Positions 58,662 through 64,000 of a DNA stretch of 64,000 bases are shown here, piece after piece. The translations under genes and the position numbers were made by a program. Origin of the DNA: Rhododendron vialii (lineage: Eukaryota > Streptophyta > Magnoliopsida > Ericales > Ericaceae); assembly GCF_030253575.1 (NCBI RefSeq), contig NC_080563.1, positions 13,907,001 through 13,971,000 on the forward strand, written 5' to 3'. Numbering within the stretch: the stretch's first letter is position 1; each line of letters opens with the position of its first letter. The notes beneath the pieces are model-generated. The model did no database searches. It was not told the origin of the DNA and worked only from the letters and a program-made list of their open reading frames with translations.

Positions 58662-60128
58662 ATGGCAACAATGAAAAATGGCACCGCCAACTCGCTGCCC
58701 AAATCACAAATAGAAGCTGCACAATCAGTTGTCCCAATAAAAATGACGGATCCACGGCTGTCGCGTCGTGTGTCCGTCACGGACTCTGGCATCTTCCAGA
58801 ACCGGTTTCATATCATTTTTTACTACAACAAGGTGTCCGGTGAAGATTCAGGGTGGACCTTGGCGGGGTGGACGAAGGAGTCGCTAGGGAGAGCTTTACA
58901 CGAGCAACCGATGCTCGGTGGGAGGCTACGGAGAGAGGAAGAGTCCGAAGGGGTACTAGAACTCGTGTCGAACGACTGCGGCATCAGGCTGTTTGAGGCA
59001 CGAATCTCGAAAACAGTGGCCGAGTTTCTTGATTTGGAGGAGAGGGAAGATGCAGAGGCTGAGCTTGTGTATTGGAAGGATATTGATGAAGAAAATCCTC
59101 AATTTTCTCCACTATTCTATGCTCAGGTAATTAAAGCGGCAATAATATGATTTACTATATAGGTAGGTGAATCTTTAGTCTATGGACTAAGGCTCTGTTT
59201 GTTGCATGTTATTTCAAGTTAAAAGTCTGTATGCGAAATCTGAAAAACACTCTTTTCCAAGCTCTAGGAACCATTTATTTGGACACAATAGGTGTTTGTT
59301 TGTGGTTCTTTCGTGATAACGAAGTGTCCTGACCAGTTTACGTGCACCTTGACTAATCCTGGGTGACCATAAGCCCACCATCCATCGTCCACTGGTGGTG
59401 GACAGTGGGTTGTATAAGCTAAAAACCATCAAGATAGAACTTCTAAAAAATTTGCATTGTTGTATATACTGATCAAGTCCACTCTTGTGGTTCTTTTTCC
59501 ACAGGTGACCAACTTCCACTGTGGTGGATACTCAGTAGGCATAAGCTGCAGCCTTGTTGTAGCAGACCCTTTGGCCATAATAAGCTTCCTCAGGAGATGG
59601 GCCAATATTCACAGCAGAATGGTCTCCGAAACCGAAATGGCGAAACCACCCTTATTTTACCTCCCCAATTTCAAGCCAAATGCTTCTTCCCTCACTAACC
59701 AAACTGGCTCGAACCGGATCCAAGACCGGCGTAAACCTCTCATCTTCCAAACTGGAAAAATTAATCATAACGAGGTTGAGACGCGTAAGGCGCTCGCGTT
59801 ACGATGCATCGAAGAGGCAGAGCTCAAGCTTGGTGGCAAAAGGGCTTCCAAAGTCACTTTGCTTGTGAAAAAACCCTCTGAAGAAATAGAGGTAGAAAGC
59901 TATTTGAGAGAAGGGCTTATGGAAAAGCAATTAAGTTTTAGGAGTGGACTCAATTGTGGAAGTTGGGATGATTTAGGGGCCAGTGAAGTGAAATTTTGGG
60001 AAGGGAAGAAGCCAGTTTGTGTCTCTTATTGGATTAGTTGTGTCCCTGGGGATGGACTTCTTGTTCTGATCCCAAGTCCAGATGAGAGTGCTTCTGAAAC
60101 ATTGAGTGTTGTTGTCACAGTGCCATGA
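58662..60128 (+). CDS. BAHD acyltransferase-like protein lacking the HxxxD histidine
   Basis: Two exons, 58,662-59,126 and 59,505-60,128, GT-AG intron after a Gln codon, 362 residues. BAHD enzymes move acyl groups from acyl-CoA to alcohols or amines. Family marks: HEQPMLGGRLR in the N-terminal half, the QVTNFHCGGYSVGISCS segment across the junction, and the following LVVAD at 172-176, where active enzymes have HxxxD. The His position is Leu172, while Asp176 is kept. The DFGWG region is also degraded (DDLGASEVKFWEGKKPV, 310-326). The spacing between the two motifs is about 130 residues rather than the usual ~220, and the total is 60-100 residues short. The frame is open, so it may be a non-catalytic family member or a decaying gene rather than a shredded pseudogene. 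The start is the ATG at 58,662. Confidence 0.82.
59324..59400 (-). mobile_element. Au-type SINE fragment in the BAHD intron
   Basis: The minus strand reads GGATTAGTCAAGGTGCACG followed by TAAACTGG, matching the Au SINE 3' end, with GGGCTTATGGTCACCCA upstream. Confidence 0.6.
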
Positions 60129-60159
60129 GAAACGTTAATGAATTTTTCGGGTATTTTTT

Positions 60160-60240
60160 TTTAATAACCAGGTGTTGAGGCCAGCTTATGCGCACCTCTA
60201 CTAATACTGGGAGATCAATCCCACCATCCACTAGCGGGGC
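60160..60240 (-). mobile_element. Au-type SINE fragment after the BAHD gene
   Basis: The minus strand reads AGTATTAGTAGAGGTGCGCA then TAAGCTGGCC, the same family as at 59,324 and 56,220. Downstream of the stop it may lie in the 3' untranslated region. Confidence 0.6.
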
Positions 60241-60665
60241 CAAAGCAAAGCTCTGTATGGAATGTTGATGAATTGGTATATAAGTGAGTGAATCCATTGT
60301 GCAACTTATGTACTCTAATTGCTATAGAAATCCGTCAAGATTGATTTTCATCATGGTTCAAATTGTGGTTCAGATGTGTGTATACTATCAAAGACCTATC
60401 TTGTTTCTGTTTATTTTCACAATCGGTATCAGGGGAGTAGAGAACGGTAGTTGTCTTAAGTCGATCTGGTGCGAAGACTCGAATTCAAGGTACCCTGTCT
60501 TATAAGAGAGCATCTCATTGATCACTATTTGAGTCGTGAAAGTATGGTTTGGGATATTGTATTATCCTTCTAAGGTCTCGTTTCGCTAAAGTTCTTATTT
60601 TTTAAGTATCTTATCTTTCGCTCTCCGTGACAGGTCATTTAAGCAAACAAGAACTTTTATAACCA

Positions 60666-60763
60666 AAACTAGGCATGATCTTATGCTTCTTGTTCTATTG
60701 AACTTTCAGCAGTATAACTAGGCATGATCTTATGCTTCTTGTTCTATTGAACTTTCAGCAGTA
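60666..60763. repeat. Perfect 49-bp tandem duplication
   Basis: 60,666-60,714 and 60,715-60,763 are identical (AACTAGGCATGATC...CAGCAGTAT). Confidence 0.97.
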
Positions 60764-61060
60764 TAATCCAACTTCGAGGTTCATTTTATTTGGCCATAGA
60801 ACCAAATAATATGTCTCTATTTTTTTTTTTTTTTCAGATTGCGCGTTTTCTTGAGAAAATAAACATTTGACTTTGAAACTTGTGATGGGAAATTAAAAAT
60901 GGGGTAGCTTCTCAACCTTGTACATCCAAACGTTTGAATCTTGACCCGCATATTCGAAATTATAGCTAGTTTTTGAGTGAAAAATTGACGGATTGGCCCA
61001 TTCTTATGCCTATAATTGAATCATTGGTTTGGTCAAGAAGTTAAGAAACCAAAAAGAATG
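60764..61060. other. Intergenic, nothing recognised
   Basis: AT-rich with a T-run at 60,820-60,835. No coding frame of note. Confidence 0.45.
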
Positions 61061-61402
61061 AGTGCATACCCCTGCGTACATACGCTTTTGGGATTCGTTT
61101 TGGGTCTCACAAAAATGATCCGAGCCACTCATGATGTTCAAAATATGTTATATGTTTTGTAGTGTTCTTGTAAACTATCAATTCATTTTGAAATTAGTAA
61201 AAACATTTTCGAAACATCCAACTTTACTTCATAATTTAGGCTAAATTCTGAAGCAAAGTTGGATGTTTCGTAAATGCTCTTACCAATTTTCAAATGATCT
61301 TATACTTTACCAGGGATCCTAAACAACATGAGTGGCTCGGATCATTTTTGTGAGACCCAAAACAGGTCCCGATGGCATACGTACTCAGGCGTGTATGTAC
61401 TC
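61061..61402. mobile_element. 342-bp foldback element
   Basis: Arms of about 110-150 bases. GTTTTGGGTCTCACAAAAAT and ATGATCCGAGCCACTCATG at the left (61,099-61,134) recur inverted at 61,328-61,367, and AACATCCAACTTT recurs inverted near the centre. No coding. Confidence 0.83.
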
Positions 61403-61502
61403 ATAGCACGGCTGATGTGAACTACTCAGAAGTACAAACTTGATGGGCAACAATATCTAAAAATAAATTCATTATCTGGTAGAGATATTTCTTTCTGAGT
61501 GA

Positions 61503-61740
61503 TGCTATATGCACCGACAGCGGTAGAGAAATCGTACCGCCGGCCGCCGGCGGGCCATCTCCGGCCACCGGACTATATACACGAAAAAAAAGTGTTCGGA
61601 TTAAGCACCCTACACACCTCGGATGCCGTTGATTCTTGCGTTGGCCCCATCGGTTTTTTTTAAGAATTTTTGGACGGCTCGGATCAGCCGTCCGGTGGCT
61701 GGAGACGGCCCGCTGGCGACCGTCAGTACGATTTCTCTTC
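61503..61740. mobile_element. Relative of the Mutator-like MITE at 46,127
   Basis: Shares the order ATGCACCGACAG, CACGAAAAAAA, AAGCACCCTACACAC, CTCGGATG, TTTTTGGACGGCTCGGATC and GTACGATTTC with 46,127-46,433. The GC-rich terminal parts are more diverged. Confidence 0.75.
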
Positions 61741-61887
61741 CTCAGATCAGTACTTATATCATTTTTGATTTCTTTCTCTAAACCAAGACCTTGAATAGGA
61801 TTGACACAAAAATTCTCGATCTAGTGATCATATTCTATTCACCCTTAGATATTTGCCCATTCAAACAAGCCTTAATTCAAAGACAAT

Positions 61888-62354
61888 CAGACTCCATTTG
61901 TTTGGGCATAAAATGTTTTATCTATTTTTCGGTGTTTGATTGTGTAAAAAATTAGGAAAACATTTTACACGTAAAATATTTTCCATCAATTGGATGAAAA
62001 TGACTTACCCTTAAATCTTCCGTAAGTTATTTTCCGAAATGAACTCGTTGCCTTCTACTGCAATTCTCTTTGTTCATTTTCCTCGATCATCAGTGCAAAT
62101 TCGCCCAATTTGTGACCTACCATACCATCTGTTATATAAATAAATAAATGTTCTTTTCCAGGACTCACGTTCCATTTCAATATTCTCAGATCTCTCCACC
62201 ATTTAAACCTCCCCTCTCTCTTTATACTATTTTATTGATTTTTGAAAATATTTTAAAGTGCCAATCAAACACCGAAAAATAAAATTTTAAAATTTATTTT
62301 CTAAAAAAATATTTTATATCGTAAAACATTTTACATCGAAATAAACGGAGCCTA
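61888..62354. mobile_element. TIR MITE with CATAAAATGTTTTA ends
   Basis: The left end GACTCCATTTGTTTGGGCAT and inverted right end GGCTCCGTTTATTTCGATG continue into shared TAAAATGTTTTA and TTTTTCGGTGTTTGATTG. 467 bp. No sure target duplication. Confidence 0.72.
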
Positions 62355-62640
62355 GCGTAAAATTAATGTAAGCCTTATCTTATCTGGCAACGAAATGTGG
62401 CCATAAATAATTTACAGCTCATATATTGTTTTCCTTATTTTCTGGGGTACCCAATCATTCAACCTATCCCTGCGGTCTGTTTCCAGCAGTATCTTGTCTG
62501 CCTCTGGCAACCAAATGTAGACTATTGTATAGATGCTTTAAATGGCATTCAAGAATCCTATCCGTGAAATGTAAATGCCTAAATGGTACTCCTTCGTTCC
62601 TATTTTATAGTCTAGTATTTTATTTTTGACTGTCCCTTAA

Positions 62641-64000
62641 TATAACGCCCCGACTTTTCGGAAGCAATATAAAATAAAATCTTAAGAAAATTTGCTAAAT
62701 AAATATAATTTTTCAAAATAAAGTTTAGCTATTACAGTCACAAGATAAATTTACTGATTCAAAATACATTAATTTCAAAGCTGACTCTAGGCTTGATACA
62801 AATCCGAAGCATACTCGATCTTCGTTCCTGATATTCTTTCCGTGTTGAACTGCACCATCTTTGAATCATCTCCAGTGAATCCTGCGCCCTCTGGCAAATT
62901 GATCGCCGAAGCAAACGATTTGTCAAGATACAGATGTACTCCATTCGTGAGTGACAAATCACCCAGTAGAATAATCCAACCCAACCACCCCTCTTACTTT
63001 ACAGTTAGCAAGCAGCAGGATAATAGTAGTGAAAAAAAGCAAGACAGAGTTTGTTCCACATAAACCAGTTTATTACTATCCATTAACTTGTCTTGTAATC
63101 TAAGATCTCCTCCGCGGGATCTTTCCTTCCCAACCGCTAACCATGCTCGGTCCCATGAGATCACTTCCCTTTGCTGTCGCAGATGGACCTAAGTTATGTA
63201 CCGAGTATGCATCCCAATAACTACAACAAAGGAAAAGCTTATCATGCCTGAATCACGACTAGGGTTCGCTTATCTTATGTACCACTTCACAAACCACTTC
63301 ACAATCACCACTAGACTCCCGCCAGTCTATCAATTCATCACTGGACACCCGCCAGTTTCATTTTTATCACATCTCAAAATTACGCCTGCAGGCAATCTAA
63401 AAATAAAAACTTTCCAGTTTATCCATTATCTAGCATCGTCTAGATGAATTCTATTTCGCAATATCACCCCATGTCTCTAGGGTCCAATCTAGCATTTAAA
63501 TCAAGTATCGGCACAATATGCAATTAATCAATAATAATTAAAATGATTAATAAATAATGAAATCACGCAACTTTTTATGGATGGACCGTTGCCCTTAATC
63601 TTGTATGGTCACCATGTTAATAATAAAGTAAGAGTTTTAAAATAATTTAAAAGGAAAATTTCCTGGGCCCTTAGTAATTAATTCTAAGATAATAGATTAA
63701 TTAGAATCTAATTAAATACATTAATTAGATAAAAATATTAAAATAATTATCATGACCTTAATAAGTGTCCTAAAAGTCCTATACAATCAGTTGAGTGTCA
63801 AAAGTTGAGTTCGGAGGGCCGCGGAATTATTTTAAATAAAGACGTTAAATAAAGTGGCCGAAAGTAAAGTAAATAGATAATAAATAATTTACTAATTAAA
63901 ATATATTGAGATTAACAAAGTTTCATCTTCGGAATGTAAAAAGTCTAAATAAAATTATTCGAAAATTTATAATAAGGTTTATAAGGTCGTAAAGAATTTT
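62641..64000 (-). mobile_element. Chromovirus LTR, minus strand, cut by window end
   Basis: Begins TATAACGCCCCGACTTTTCGG, the inverse of the LTR end at 30,334 (CCGAAAATCGGGGCGTTACA) with one change at the terminus. The order of several phrases also matches 27,927-30,334 inverted (CGGTACATAACTTAGG, CCCATGAGA, GATGGATAGTA). The short frames here (such as 63,196-63,447) are not genes. Confidence 0.78.

Overview
The window is nuclear DNA of a flowering plant, most likely a eudicot. GT-AG introns break the RGGA, RABD2 and BAHD genes, intergenic DNA is AT-rich, and the repeats are typical plant families (L1-type LINE, Athila and chromovirus Ty3/Gypsy elements, CACTA, Stowaway, Tourist, SINEs). I could not name the species. 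More than half of the window is mobile-element sequence.

Layout. (1) 1-1,740: an intronless class I phospholipase A1 gene (chloroplast type). (2) 1,741-3,400: intergenic DNA with a degenerate short repeat and a Stowaway-like MITE. (3) About 3,400-34,737: one decayed LINE on the + strand, split by three large insertions: a non-coding LTR element with ~2 kb LTRs (4,253-11,701); a TIR element carrying a CCA-rich minisatellite and, inside that, a solo Athila-type LTR (11,870-15,658); and a minus-strand Athila element (16,530-31,868) that holds a 5'-truncated plus-strand chromovirus with its 3' LTR (to 30,334). Removing the insertions puts the LINE endonuclease and reverse transcriptase back in order. 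(4) 34,738-36,400: intergenic DNA with a Stowaway MITE. (5) 36,415-40,236: a seven-coding-exon gene for an RGG-box RNA-binding protein of the RGGA/SERBP1 family. (6) 40,496-52,650: a ~5 kb direct duplication carrying two intact, almost identical RABD2 (Rab1-type) genes on the minus strand. Each copy has gained private insertions, and the other copy often preserves the empty site. (7) 52,700-58,600: intergenic DNA with a solo Copia-type LTR, a Tourist-like MITE, a 454-bp foldback, a 961-bp CACTA element and SINEs. (8) 58,662-60,128: a two-exon BAHD-like acyltransferase gene that is short and lacks the catalytic histidine. (9) 60,129-64,000: small repeats, a foldback, a MITE and the start of a minus-strand chromovirus LTR that runs off the window.

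The five host genes do not form a pathway: plastid lipid hydrolysis, mRNA/ribosome binding, ER-Golgi vesicle traffic (twice) and a probable acyltransferase relative. I found no convincing new biological system. The best leads are the recent RABD2 duplication with its dated insertions, the BAHD-like protein without HxxxD, a cluster of TATCGATA palindromes upstream of the TATA box of a solo LTR, and the mismatch between the two LTRs of the Athila element. Exon coordinates were read by eye from splice consensus and family alignment and should be confirmed with transcripts.
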